The position numbers were made by a program, and so were the translations under genes. Positions 35,675 through 46,650 of a stretch of 64,000 nt of DNA are shown one piece after another. The DNA is from Lyophyllum atratum. Lineage: Eukaryota > Basidiomycota > Agaricomycetes > Agaricales > Lyophyllaceae. The stretch spans positions 62,001-126,000 of the forward strand of contig JACGCN010000039.1 in NCBI GenBank assembly GCA_014905825.1, written 5' to 3'. The number at the start of each line of letters is the position of its first letter. Position 1 is the first letter of the stretch. The notes beneath the pieces were generated by a model. That model saw nothing but the letters and a program-made list of their open reading frames with translations, was not told the origin of the DNA and searched no databases.

Positions 35675-38214
35675 TTACGCAACACCATCTCTCTGCCTAT
35701 GCAATCTATCATCCTCCTCGTCACTATCCCCAACATCAAAAATCGGTTGCTGCTGTGACTCCTCAGCGCGCTCCTTGCCCTTCCGCTGACGACTGCCGAA
35801 CCGCTCCCGATCCTCCGCCGCAGCTGCCTCCGCGTCCGCCTCGTCCTCCATGCGCCGGCTGGCGTTGAGTGGGATGCTCTCCTCCTCATTCACATTGATG
35901 GGCAGGCGTAGGCGCCGGCGACGGAGACGACACCACACGAAGGTGCCGATGCACGCAAAAATGAGGATGAGCACTAATGCAGCCGATCCAGCATTGTAGT
36001 ATGCTACCATCGACCACAAAATCACAAACGTCAGTTACACACAAACGTAGATAGACAGGAGGAGCGTACCTTCCCACATGGCTTTGTCTTGTTCTGGGAA
36101 TTTACTGGGATTGGCTGGGGTGGTGGGCTTGGCTTCCGCCTGCCCGATAAATATGGGCTTCTTGACGGTGCCCAGGCTGCTGGGTATTCTGGCAGAGCCT
36201 TCAAAGATGGAGGAAAAGTTGAATCCCATGAAGCGGAGGATCATGTCGTGTGTGACGTGGGGAGCGTCGAAGGGCGCCATATGCGATGCGTTGAAGATCT
36301 GGTTAAAGCAAAATGGTGAGTTGGACGAAAGAGCAACGTAAGGTGGGTTGGTAGGATGGCCGGGCTTACCTTGGCGTATGTGAGGTTTCTTGATGTCACC
36401 CATGTTCCGGCGGGCGTGGCATTTACGTTCCACGATTGCGTTTGGACGGTCTAAGCATGTTTCTGATCAGATACGCATCGTATCCTAAAATAATCCAACG
36501 TACCCCAAGGCCAGTGGCACCATTCCACGTCATCTCCTTGATCATAGCCTCCAATCCAACGTAGTTGCAAATCAAGTCCTGGTCGCCCGCAAATATGAGA
36601 ACGGGGATCTTGGAGAGGATTTTGGGTATTATCGTGATGGATGCGTTCTCAGACTTCTCGTGGAATGCAGAGTGAAGGGCGGTGCGGCATTCGATCCATG
36701 AGCCGGAGTGCGCGTTTGCATGCAAAGCATTTACGACCTCTTTGCGCTAAAGGGCGGTCAGCAAGGGCAGAAGTGACATAGGATGACGATCGTACACCGA
36801 GGAAGGTTGTGATGGGGTTGATGTCGGGAGGCCAGTTCATGCCACAAGCCGGAACAGTGTCGTGGAGGCGAACATCGTAGATGTTCAGGCACATGTCCTT
36901 TCCGTTGATCCTTCATTACTAGTAAGTGAGTATTTTTAAATAAATATGCGAAACAGCCTTACTTTTTGTTCTGATTCTTGACAACATCAACCACCAGGCG
37001 CTCGCAAGCCTTAACTTGCATGGGCTCCCGTCCTTTTATTTTGTCAAGTTCTGCCACGCAGTGATCTGTGATCTTTTTCGCTTCTTTCCATGCCTGTCAA
37101 AAGTTATCAGTAAAGCAGTGGAAAAGAATAACCAGGCGCATATAACGAACGTCGGAATTCTCATCAAGCAGGCCAACCTTTACAGCGAAGTCTAAGTACA
37201 TGGGGTATTGTCGCCTTGGGTCTATCCAACCATTTCCTATGGCAATGCCACGAAGAGGTATTTGGAGGGACGACTCCAATATGGCATCAGCTAACAAAGA
37301 GGGTGAGGAATGAGATAAGATCAGAAATAGATGACTGCGTACCAAAAGCGGGTATCCACTGGCCAGCAAAACTTTCGCCAGCTAGGTATGTCTAGATACA
37401 TACCAAGACGTTTTAATGACTTAAAGTGATACATAAATGTGACGGCGTACGTCGACGTTTTTGTACTCTGGGAATACCTGATAGAAGTTTCGCAAGAACT
37501 CTATGAATTGAACAGAAGCCTGCGAACGAATTAGACAGGTGCATATAACGTGCTTTATTTGACTTACTTCACTAAGTGTGTGGATATAACGATCTGTACT
37601 GGTATATGAGAAACCAGTCCCAGCAGGTTGATCGACTTGAAGAGACACCTGAATATCAATCACAAGGAAAAAAAGGCAATGACCATACCATATACCATGG
37701 TTGTATACTCCTCCCAACCTCCTTCGACGACTTTGAACCCGCCCTTGCCGTCCATCCGCCATGGGCCAACCTCCATCATCAGGCCATCAAATGACGAGCA
37801 TCCCGGACCACCCTGTTGACCAATGCATTAAAATAACGATGTAGGTCCTCTAAGAATACACACACGTTAAACCAAAACATGAGCCTGCGTTTGTCCGCTA
37901 TCCGTCGGTTCTTGACCATAACGAAGTATAGATGCGAGGTGACATCGGTACTCTGGGCTCGAGTTATATTAGGGTCTGCAGATAGGTGGCCAGCAAATAT
38001 GTCGAGCGGATTGTGTGGGTCTTGGTGAATGTCTGGTATTGATGGAACGTAAAATGAGGCTGCGGAAGGAACTAGTCACAGGCAAGTCAGTATGCTAGCA
38101 GGTTATAGCATTTAAGTCTAGCTCACTATCTTGTGGAGCCGCCTGGACATGCAGAAGGATAGAAAGCGCGACAAATACTAGTCCGTAGACGCCACCTAAG
38201 CCGCACCGAAACAT
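35675..38214 (-). CDS. KEX1: Pheromone-processing serine carboxypeptidase Kex1
   Basis: Golgi membrane carboxypeptidase that trims C-terminal Lys/Arg left by Kex2 in secreted precursors. Thirteen exons: 38214-38127, 38071-37866, 37812-37689, 37635-37568, 37519-37451, 37391-37343, 37290-37151, 37093-36963, 36910-36796, 36746-36504, 36450-36370, 36298-36070 and 36003-35675 (623 aa). A signal peptide ([18 protein letters not shown]..) leads to the S10 peptidase domain: [31 protein letters not shown], the nucleophile elbow [16 protein letters not shown], catalytic-Asp region [16 protein letters not shown] and catalytic His in [12 protein letters not shown] membrane helix ([19 protein letters not shown]) follows and then an acidic cytosolic tail, the layout that separates Kex1 from soluble carboxypeptidases. 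All introns are 49-71 bp. Confidence 0.95.
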
Positions 38215-38500
38215 TGAGCCGGAGGTCGTCCCTGGAAACCTGCTGGCGTGGCACGAAATCAAAGGTGGTACAGGCCACTATGCCCTGAGGAAGTCTACAG
38301 GTCGCTGAGCGTCGCTGATCGAGGCCGCTGGGAGCGGTGCCAGCGAAGGTGAATGATCGTCACGGAGTGGAAGAGAGATCAGAAATGTGCACGCTGAACG
38401 GCGTGCCTGGCGCGATCACACCAACACATGCCAGAAAGATAACAAATTATTTGAACATTCCCTAGCCTTTTACCCGGTGCACTCCGGTCTGTCCACGACC
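38215..38500. promoter_or_regulatory. Head-to-head promoter region, KEX1 / thioredoxin-like gene
   Basis: 286 bp between divergent starts. Both products are secretory-pathway proteins, so shared control is plausible but unproven. Confidence 0.35.
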
Positions 38501-39674
38501 ATGAAGCTCTCTGCGTTGTCCTTGGGTCTCCTGGCCCTAGCTTCCACGTCTGTGAACGCGCAGTACTTCTCTGCTGGTTGGAAACCTGGCCAGCCACAAG
38601 AAACTCCTTCTAGCCCCGCACCTATACCCCAGAAGCAGAAGGAGGCCACCCCCGACAGGCTGTCGCCTTCCAAACTCGCTAGCTACCTCGACATCACAAC
38701 CTTACTGTCGACGGGCCCCGTAGTCTCGTTATTTGAGCGGCTAGGCATTAACATCACGGAACGTCTGGCGGATGCTACTGAGCGTGCCAAAGTCTGGGAC
38801 GATCGCGTCACCCTTATCAGGGATGATAACTTCCAAGAGTTGATTGTCGACGAACCCCTCACGCAGCAGGAGGAGCAGGACAGGACATGGATTCTAGTAA
38901 TGTAAGTTTAACATTGTTCTTATCGGCAGACCTGTGTTGAACATCGTTTCTAGCTCAGTGACTGCTGGGAGGCAGGACGGTATATCTAAATACGTGGACC
39001 AGGTCTTTGACTCTGCGTTTAACGAGTCAGTCATTGCGGGCGACCTGCCGAATGTCCGCTGGGGCCGCATCGACTATTTCAACGTCACCTATATCACGAC
39101 GAAATGGGCCATTTGGCAGTAAGTACTCTCTCCTGACAAATAAACTACCCTCATACCGCCCTCCCCCCACAGCGCGCCATACCTTGTCATTGCCAAAGAC
39201 CGCGGTCGAACTCTCCGGTTCTACCGACCACACCAGCTGAGGCTGAAACAGGACGCGTTGCTTTCTTTCCTCCAGAACGAAGACTGGAAGGTGACCCCGC
39301 CCTGGTCTTCATCGTTTTCCCCGGGAGGAGACTGGTACGTCGCACTAGACGCTTCCTATGAACGTTATATTGATCCGCCTCTCAGGGAATTCATCATGCA
39401 CTACCTCGCTTTGGCTCTGATGAAAATCTACAATACCGCCGTTCTTATACCCCGCTGGCTACTCTTCATTATCTCCGGAAGCATTGCCTCGGTTGTGCTC
39501 AACTTCCTGCACAGACCTAGCGCCACCCCGGCGAGACTGCCACCGCCACCAGTGCAGCAGCAGCAGCAGTCGAAAGCTAATGATGTTCCTTCGCCGTCCG
39601 TTGAGGCCGAGTCGAGCGCAACTTCCTCGTCGTCGAAAGCTAACAAACGCAAGAAGGGTAAAGGAAAGAACTGA
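38501..39674 (+). CDS. ER membrane protein with thioredoxin-like fold
   Basis: Three exons, 38501-38901, 38954-39118 and 39173-39674 (355 aa). A signal peptide (MKLSALSLGLLALASTSVNA) is followed by a luminal region. The stretch DRTWILVISVTAGRQDGISK, VRWGRIDYFNVTYITTKWAI and APYLVIAKDRGRTLRFYRPH gives the beta-alpha-beta order of a thioredoxin fold, but there is no CxxC, so a redox role is doubtful. Several N-glycosylation sites (NIT, NES, NVT) support a luminal side. A single membrane helix near residue 295 (IPRWLLFIISGSIASVVLNF) precedes a Pro/Gln/Ser-rich tail ending in the basic KANKRKKGKGKN, possibly an ER-retention type Lys-rich end. A related group exists in Agaricomycetes; the role is unknown. 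Confidence 0.75.
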
Positions 39675-39853
39675 TCTTGTCTATATGTTGTTAAGGTTAT
39701 TCTGTATAATCTACTGTATGTAGTGACCCTTCAAATTCAACGGATATGACACGCATCTCGCAAGCTCTGACAATGACTGGAGAGTTTGCTGACAATATTC
39801 CTACAGGTTTGGTAGCATGTGAGGAGGTTAACTTCAATTGCCAGAATTTCAAC

Positions 39854-39942
39854 TCCCTCTTAGCTCAGTGGTAGAGCGCGTCACTAGTACAAGACCCTGG
39901 TAGTGCATGACGAGGTCAGTCGTTCAAGTCGGCTAGAGGGAA
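39854..39942 (+). tRNA. tRNA-Thr (anticodon AGT) with 17-nt intron
   Basis: The acceptor stem TCCCTCT pairs with AGAGGGA; the D arm is GCTC/GAGC; the anticodon stem CGTCA pairs with TGACG; the T arm AGTCG pairs with CGGCT. The loop CTAGTA carries anticodon AGT, followed by a 17-nt intron at the canonical site. Without the intron it is 72 nt. Confidence 0.85.
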
Positions 39943-40082
39943 TTGAGAATTCTAAGGGCTGCCATTTTTTCGTTCGTAATCTATTCCAACATTTCTTTGA
40001 CTTCGAGGATCGAAGCTCTTGAGGGCCGAGGCTGGAGGCTGGGGTACAGATCAATCCAAAAGTAACATCATTATCGACCTAT

Positions 40083-41885
40083 CTATGTCAGCGCAAAGGG
40101 TGTCTGGCGATCAGCCAGCCGCGGGAACGCATTCGTCTGCGCCAGCACCACCATCTGCTTCTCATGGCTGATGTACCCGCGCATGAAGCCTTTGTAGATC
40201 ATATTCGCCACAAGACACTCCGCCTCCGCCTCCAAGACGTCGATGCCGGATATCCTGAGCGAGGAGTGGAACATGGAGATCGGGATCCGTGTCCCCTTAT
40301 CCGTCGCAACCCATCTGAATACGCCAAAGAGAGCAGGAACAAAGAGGGTAATATGTTTTAAACCGTTAATCCGGACATCTGTCATTGTGAAACATGGAGG
40401 GAGAGGGACTCACACTCGGCGGAAAAATCCCCGTAGACAGAGCTCCCTGGCCTTCTCTAGAGTAAGCCATAGGTTGAGGTCGACGAGCCTGCGCTCCCAT
40501 TTTTCAAGTGCGCGATCGTAAGCAACTATGTCGCCGCCGCGGATGGCTGCGACAAATGGCGCATAGAGTTCGTCGAGGACCGGGAAGCGGCGCATTAGCT
40601 CTGCAGATGGGAGGTGGCCCTTCAGAACCCGGAGGGGAAGGAGATAAGTCAATATCCGCCTACATACCTGCGTCAGATCCGAAACATAGGAATGAAGAAT
40701 AAATAGTAGTGGGGGAACGCACTCCTGATTGGTGTGTGCTCCAATATGGCAATGATAAAACGCGAGAGTTAGTTCTTGTTCAGACTGATAATAGAAATGC
40801 ATCGAATTTAGGTTTAACGCAATAGATGGAAAGATTAACCCACCTTGGCATACTCTTCATTCAGAAAACTTAGCATGCCCAAGTAATACCGGTACGTGAC
40901 CTTTCCCAGCATCAGCCATAGAACGACGGACACACATTAGCTGAAACGTCAAGAAGAACCTACTTGATGTGAACGAGGATAGGCGGATAATGGGGGTATG
41001 TCCGTGTTGGCTTCCAGTGCACGCAGAACGTTCTTAGAAAGCGATATTCGCTTTACCTAGGAAGCGCGATCACAGATGTGGAGCAGAAGGCCGGATGGTA
41101 GGAAAAAAGTACTTGCCCGAAAATAGCATTTGAGGACCAGACCCACGACATAGTAGATCCCCCATTTCCGTGACTGGTCAGGCGGGGATGTTCTGACAAG
41201 AGGATTAGTGATTCCTAGCAGGGGTAATAGGTGGACCCTCGCGATTCGCAGATACCTGTCAGTCATGCAATTACCAAATGCCTTCGCGATAGTCCTCGCG
41301 GCTTCCTCCATGCACTCGCTCTTCTGGCCGTTGTACTTCGCGTGATGGTCTGCCTGCACCAGGGTTGTGTTAATTAAAATCGTGTTTGCACTTGCGTAAA
41401 GAAAACATGATTACGTCGAATGCAAGATCCCGCAAGTCTCGGAGGATAGAGAAGAGAGCAGGCAGTGTCCAGCCACGGTTCTCGGTAAAGAAACGGAGGA
41501 AGAGCCTAAATCCTCGACTGTATGAGTGGACCTCTATTTTTGCACATGTCGAACGACTCACGACACCAGCTGAGACTGTTCCTTGAATGCGTCCCCTGGC
41601 CTCCGCTTCGAGATGTGTATGCAAATCAGAACGTACTGTATCGCGATCTCGTCCCAAGGGCTTTGCATGCTTCCTTCATACCGCTTGAACACGGCGCGCT
41701 ATGGAATCAGCGTTACATCTTCTCGAGGAACATGTTCAAGGGCCGAAATATACCGTTGGATTCCGAAACTCCTTCACCAGGTCCTTGCCGTGTGGGCTCG
41801 TAGGACGCAAGAGGTATGCTAGATTCGGTCCGTTCTCGGCCACAAGAGCATCGTTGAGTTGGGACATGAAAGTCATAAGATCCAT
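40083..41885 (-). CDS. CSN12: PCI-domain protein of the CSN12/PCID2 (Thp1) group
   Basis: PCI proteins of this group act with TREX-2 or COP9-related complexes in mRNA export and splicing. Ten exons: 41885-41754, 41698-41562, 41505-41415, 41353-41256, 41192-41117, 41056-40964, 40900-40844, 40784-40723, 40659-40414 and 40314-40083 (407 aa). Landmarks: AFKEQSQLVSLFLRFFTENR, RKWGIYYVVGLVLKCYFRVK, SHQVTYRYYLGMLSFLNEEY, the TPR-like ELTLAFYHCHIGAHTNQERI and TYLLPLRVLKGHLPS, then the winged-helix part RIPISMFHSSLRISGIDVLE, ECLVANMIYKGFMRGYISHE and KQMVVLAQTNAFPRL. Length and the NMIYKG.MRGYISH motif match Csn12/PCID2. Intron 5 (41057-41116) begins with GC. Whether it works with Sac3 (TREX-2) or the signalosome cannot be told. 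Confidence 0.9.
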
Positions 41886-42724
41886 CGGCATTTTGGCAGA
41901 AGTTTTGGGAAGCTATTCTTCAAAGGATTATCGTGTATCTAGAAGTTGGGAGGCGGAAACGGCGGGGGCAGGGAGCACTGAACGGTGCAGGTCATTGATA
42001 TGAAGGCGCCCGTGACCTTTGGCGGGTCTGTTTACTGGAACCTTTCAGTCCAAACACTACTCAAACAGTCGCAAACTCTCTCGACCGAAATGTCAGAAGA
42101 TATGTTTGCAGAATCCTTGCAGAATCCTTTTCTCTATTGAAACACATTGAGGGCCGTCGCAGCGTTGCGCCGACTCAAAACTTGCTTTGGTGCGGCCCGT
42201 ATGCTAGCTGCTGAATGTCTGCATTTAGTATTTACTAATACAAAGTTCAAACAGCCAAAAATCACCCAAAAATCTCCCACTAGTCGCCAACCCTCGGTCG
42301 ACACCTCGTGGCACAGCATGGACAGAGAAATGAGGAGACACATCTACATGGTATTGTAGATAATTATGCTCAACAGGAGAAGCATTGTGATGGGCGAGGA
42401 CATAGCGGGTGTCGCAAAAACGGGCATCTTCCTGAACAATGGCTGCGTATAGAACGTTGGAGTCGACCGATCGTCCTTGAGATCAACGTTATCGGATACC
42501 ACCGACGTTCGTGTTTTTCACTAGACAGAGGAATCTCGTGAATTTCCACCCTGCGCACTCCATCCAAATTTGGCCACGCGTTGTTTGGTCTTCTCGAAAA
42601 GTTGAAACAGTGTTTGAAACATTGTGCGCGATCACCTGACATCATCGCGTAATCGCGAACATCTTATCGCAGGCCAGTACATATAAAAGCAAAGACTCTT
42701 GAATTCAAACAGAATAATTTCGCA
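41886..42724. other. Divergent intergenic region
   Basis: 840 bp between two divergent starts with short ORFs only; no gene, tRNA or terminal repeat seen. Confidence 0.45.
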
Positions 42725-43617
42725 ATGGCCCTTCAACCTTCCCTTCGTCCTCTTGTAATTGCTGGCCCCTTCGACGCGCCACACACCCTTGACATCTTCC
42801 GTAAATTTGCTATATTCTCCAGAGTTACTTCCGTTCTAATCTTATGCACAGTGGACTACGTCTGTCCTTTTAGGTAGATTAACACGAACTGAACAGGCCT
42901 GCGGACACTCTGATATCTCGTCACAGCGCCAAAATGGCTTTGGCGGTCAACGACGTCCTTAAGCCACTCTTCGCTCAAGATGGAAAGTACAATGGTAAAG
43001 TGAAGGCTATTATCCGCCTCCAAGTCCAGCCGTGGCACGTTTCCTCCACCTTGACTCACGAGTCAGCTCTTGCGGTCTGTCGTTATGGCCAAGACCGAAG
43101 GTACCGATACTGACTATCAGGGTCTTTAGGTGGCTCGTGTCTCGCCAGAAAAATTCTGGCCTTACAGTCTTCTGGTGAATATGCTCTGAGGTTGTATGTG
43201 TGTACGGATGACATGGTATTGATATTTTCCCAGCTCTTCAAGAAGCAGGCCGGCTATTTCGACATCGCGACCTCCACCCTTACTCCCTTGCAGGTCCGGG
43301 AAAGCTTGGCGCAACTTGCAGCACAGGTCATTGCACCCGAAGTGATTGACGAGTTCAAGGAACTCCTGAGGCTCAAGAGCAGCCCCAACGGAGGGAACGC
43401 TGTTACCGAAGATCTCAAATACACAAGTCAGTCTCCTTTGCGTGATATATAAATCTGAACACGGTTTCTGACATAAATCTTAGTCAAGTTCTCAAGGCAA
43501 AATAGCATCCACGTCTCGCCGACGGTACTGTGGGATGGTCTAGTAGCTAGCGAGGTCTCAAGCAGCTGGGGCGATAAGGAATGGAATGCCTTCTTGGCTG
43601 AGAAAGTCAAGGTCTGA
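42725..43617 (+). CDS. DsbA-like thioredoxin-fold protein
   Basis: Six exons: 42725-42800, 42852-42873, 42927-43074, 43130-43174, 43234-43426 and 43484-43617 (205 aa). The start of the fold is LVIAGPFDAPHTLDIFLDYV, leading straight to CPFS, a C-x-x-S variant of the DsbA/2-hydroxychromene-isomerase active site. KVKAIIRLQVQPWHVSSTLT is the second beta strand and the stretch before the cis-Pro (SIHVSPTVLWDGLVASEVSS), and the C-terminal helix is WGDKEWNAFLAEKV. The lone cysteine suggests glutathione-linked or non-redox chemistry and not disulphide oxidation. No signal peptide. The active-site codons lie on a 22-nt exon. Related mushroom proteins are annotated only as thioredoxin-like. Confidence 0.75.
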
Positions 43618-43875
43618 CGTAAAGAATCGAAGAGATCGCAGAAGCCTATCATGGGTGACTATATTTGTACAAACGGGACACGGTGTACTATAGAAGCTGT
43701 ATTGTATAAAATAATCACAAAGGTCCTAGGGTGAATACCCTGACCTAATGTTATAAGATGATCCGAAATGCTATAAGATGGTGGTGGTGGTTGTACAACA
43801 ATGTCTATGATGATACACGAATCATAAAAAAGGAGTGGATAAGTTAAACAGAACAAACTGGACTTTAATCATCGT

Positions 43876-45247
43876 TTATTGGTAGCCTCTCTGTGACTTT
43901 TCACCGGAGCTGAAGGCGGGGGAGGCAACTGGCGGTGGTGGCCTCGCGCTTGTAATTATTGTCTGCACAGCGCCAGCCGCAAAGCCCATGATGGCTTTAC
44001 TGCTCATGGACTCGAAGTCTAGCCGCGCGCCTATCTTGAGCGTATCCGACTTCCATATCCGTTGGTATATATACGAGTCGTGGAAGGGTAGGGCTGAAGG
44101 TGTATTGGCTGACAGATTAACGAGGGACTTGATCCACACGCGAATACGGTGGGACGATCCCGCAGGTAAGGACTTGATGGGAACGGTACTGTGGCAGATA
44201 TGAAATGAGAAGGGGACAGCCACGGTAGGAATGCGGGGGATACATACTAGATCAAGAACGTCACTGTCCGAGGGTCTCCGTCTATTCGAAGCCTCAGGTC
44301 TTCGAACAGATTCCCGCCGACCCCATTTGCGTCGTAATCGAGCGAGTACTTATAATCATTCTCGCTCACACGATGCCATCTATGTGGGATGCTCGTCGGC
44401 GTTATAGTATCGCGGAAGGGATGTACTTGCGTACCTGCAGGTAAATGTGACAAGGGCTTGGCCGACAAACCCATGATACAACTGAGACTTTGAGTCCACG
44501 CTCTTTAGACGCACAAAGGAAGCGTCGGCAATAGAATGGAAGTCGAGGTCCTTCCCCACCCACAGCTCGTCGTCGGCGAATAACCGATGGTCGACGCCAT
44601 TCACCCGGAGCCAGACGCGAAGGGACCAGAGGGATCCAACGGGTATACTCGATTTGGCTGGAAAGATGCTGCGGAAACGTAACGTCAGTGCGGCGCTTAT
44701 GATGGCAGTCGTCAAAGCCCTTACAACACGACGAAGTCGAGCTGTCGAGGATCCACGGAGAGTCTCATAACAACAGGCTCACACATTGCTCTCTGGATGC
44801 CGCTTGCTTTGAGTGATAATGTGAAGGTATATCTTCCCGGTGACGGTTTCCCTGAGACGGGTTCAACCCTAGGTTGCCGGTCAGTTGAATCGATAATGGG
44901 CGGTGCTAGACTCACGAAATCATGAACTGGAGCGGAGTCGCATCTGCCAACAACCTATACGTGTAAACGTAGCGTTCGCGCTTAAGAAGAGGGGGGCTTG
45001 GCCGTCGTATGCTTTGGAGAGGTCGGTTTGCATACGCCAGGAAGCAATCCAGTGCACGAACCTCAACGGAGCCACAGATTCTTCAGAAGATGGCCAATGG
45101 ACATTTCTACTAGCAGTGGTAGCATTGCTATTGCTGATATGATGCGAAGGAGGTTAGAGTGCTGTGAAAATTTCTTGGATTGGTGACTCACCTTCTGCTG
45201 ACGGCCGAATCATAATCAGGGCATGTTTCGCGTTCGTAAGATTGCAT
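43876..45247 (-). CDS. Orphan protein, probably beta-rich, function unknown
   Basis: Not recognised. Exons 45247-45192, 45080-44916, 44868-44725, 44668-44435, 44379-44248 and 44188-43876 join in frame (347 aa). From exon 2 the sequence is protein-like throughout: YVYTYRLLADATPLQFMISV, GRYTFTLSLKASGIQRAMCE, SLWSLRVWLRVNGVDHRLFA, DDELWVGKDLDFHSIADASF, LVTFTCRWHRVSENDYKYSL, LRLRIDGDPRTVTFLIYTVP, RIRVWIKSLVNLSANTP and MSSKAIMGFAAGAVQTII near the end. Alternating hydrophobic and polar residues suggest repeated beta strands. The first join (intron 45081-45191) is the weakest: another acceptor at 45127 gives a second open frame, so the N-terminal 20 residues are provisional. No signal peptide or membrane helix. 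Confidence 0.6.
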
Positions 45248-46125
45248 CGCGTCTTTGAGATAATGTGCGACGGTAGACATAAGAGGGGCTTCGTAGAAGG
45301 TCGTGGGTGGGGAGCATGTAGAGCCGGGATACTAAAGTTCCTCAGAAACTGCTCAGAAGATGTTCTGTTGCTTTATGTTATGTTCAGGAAGGGTCATGTG
45401 CGAAGGCTTGCAAGGCAACTCATGATGATCACGATTATCAAACTCTGGATTCCCTGGCTTGGTGATGAAACAGCACTGCATTGCAGGGTGATCTGCCCAT
45501 TCGTCACGGGAGACGCTCGTGTCAAACAGCGAAGCGCTGGTTTCGGGACCCACTGAGCAGTGCTATGCTGATCGGCATGTGGAACGAGAAGTTACAGAGG
45601 CCTAAGCTTGCGTGCAGATATCCGCGGCCAGTCCTGCATCATCTGTGGGCGCAACTGATTTATCAGTACCAGGAAGAAAGATGGCGCTAGCCTTGCATTG
45701 CCTCTATCTCTTGCCCGCGCACCTTCCCATGACAAGGTCTGCCGAAAACCAGTGTGGTAGATTGTTGGTCGGAACACTGGCAGGCGGAGAAGACGCAAGA
45801 AAAGACTGACTGCGATTTGAAAACCGTGATCTTCTACGAGGGACGAGGCATGCGAACGAGGGAGAGATTTCCGAATTGGATCCTACCGAAACTTCCCAGC
45901 CTTGAAGCGGGGACGGCGATCCATGAGAGGTGAAGTACTTTGGGATTCGGCATCACCGGGACGATCCGGCCTTCAAACGGGCACGGCGACTTCTGCGAGA
46001 GTGCGCTATTTGAGGGCTACACGACATCCGTCTGAAGGAGAGCGGCATTTTGCATTTCGAAATAGATTTATATGCATATTACGCGTAGCAATTGCTGCGA
46101 ATTTTCGGAGCATCTATGAAGACAT
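45248..46125. other. Intergenic region
   Basis: About 880 bp with only short overlapping ORFs. It contains two similar GGGCACGGCGA/GGGGACGGCGA stretches near 45910 and 45978, otherwise nothing. Confidence 0.4.
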
Positions 46126-46533
46126 CTATTCTGATTGTTTCCCCTTGAAGGACATGTCAGCTACGCGTATAAGAATCGGTAACAAGCATTAACTCACCCT
46201 GACCAAAGAATATATTCCCCAAGTAGTTCCCAGCATGCCTACGACGAATGATGCGCCGTAGATTCCTGTGGAGTTCAAGTTGAGTTATGGAGATTTGGCA
46301 AGGAGCTTGAGTTCGAACCAAGGTAAAGCTGGGACCTAGGCAGACGGTACATGATCTTTCTGGGATCATTCTGAAGAGACATGAGTCGAATATATATTAG
46401 AACATGGGGTGGTGCATACCTGAATCGCCTTCTGCTTCTCCAGAACTCGGTTGGGCTCTATTTAACGGTTAAGGAGAGGATTAAGATTGAGTATGTGGCG
46501 CGTACTGTTGTAAAGAGGGTTCAAGAGCAACAT
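46126..46533 (-). CDS. COX7: Cytochrome c oxidase subunit VIIa (Cox7 family)
   Basis: Small inner-membrane subunit of respiratory complex IV. Five tiny exons are needed: 46533-46506, 46457-46420, 46370-46319, 46265-46198 and 46143-46126, giving 67 aa. The protein reads LYNKPNRVLEKQKAIQ, then MYRLPRSQLYLG, and a single membrane helix YGASFVVGMLGTTWGIYSLV followed by RGKQSE. The NRVLEKQK start, the RLPRS..YLG loop and the single helix closing with RGK match fungal Cox7/VIIa subunits. All four introns are 48-54 bp and each join keeps frame, which is strong evidence despite the small exons. It starts 117 bp from YAF9 on the other strand. Confidence 0.85.
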
Positions 46534-46650
46534 AATTAGGGAGTTAGGTGGTGTGTAGCGGTGGAGGGAAGAGAAATGCTTGAGCGGGAGGTTGCGGAGT
46601 TTCGTTTCGGAGACCGACTTGGCGACCCAATCCATCAACGCAGGCCCAAC
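46534..46650. promoter_or_regulatory. Shared head-to-head promoter, COX7 / YAF9
   Basis: 117 bp between divergent start codons. It contains no obvious TATA box. Confidence 0.45.

Noticed and set aside
38127..38214. Suspected frameshift in the KEX1 signal peptide
   Set aside because: It came from a miscopied dinucleotide; re-reading the bases gives a clean 88-nt first exon with the right phase.
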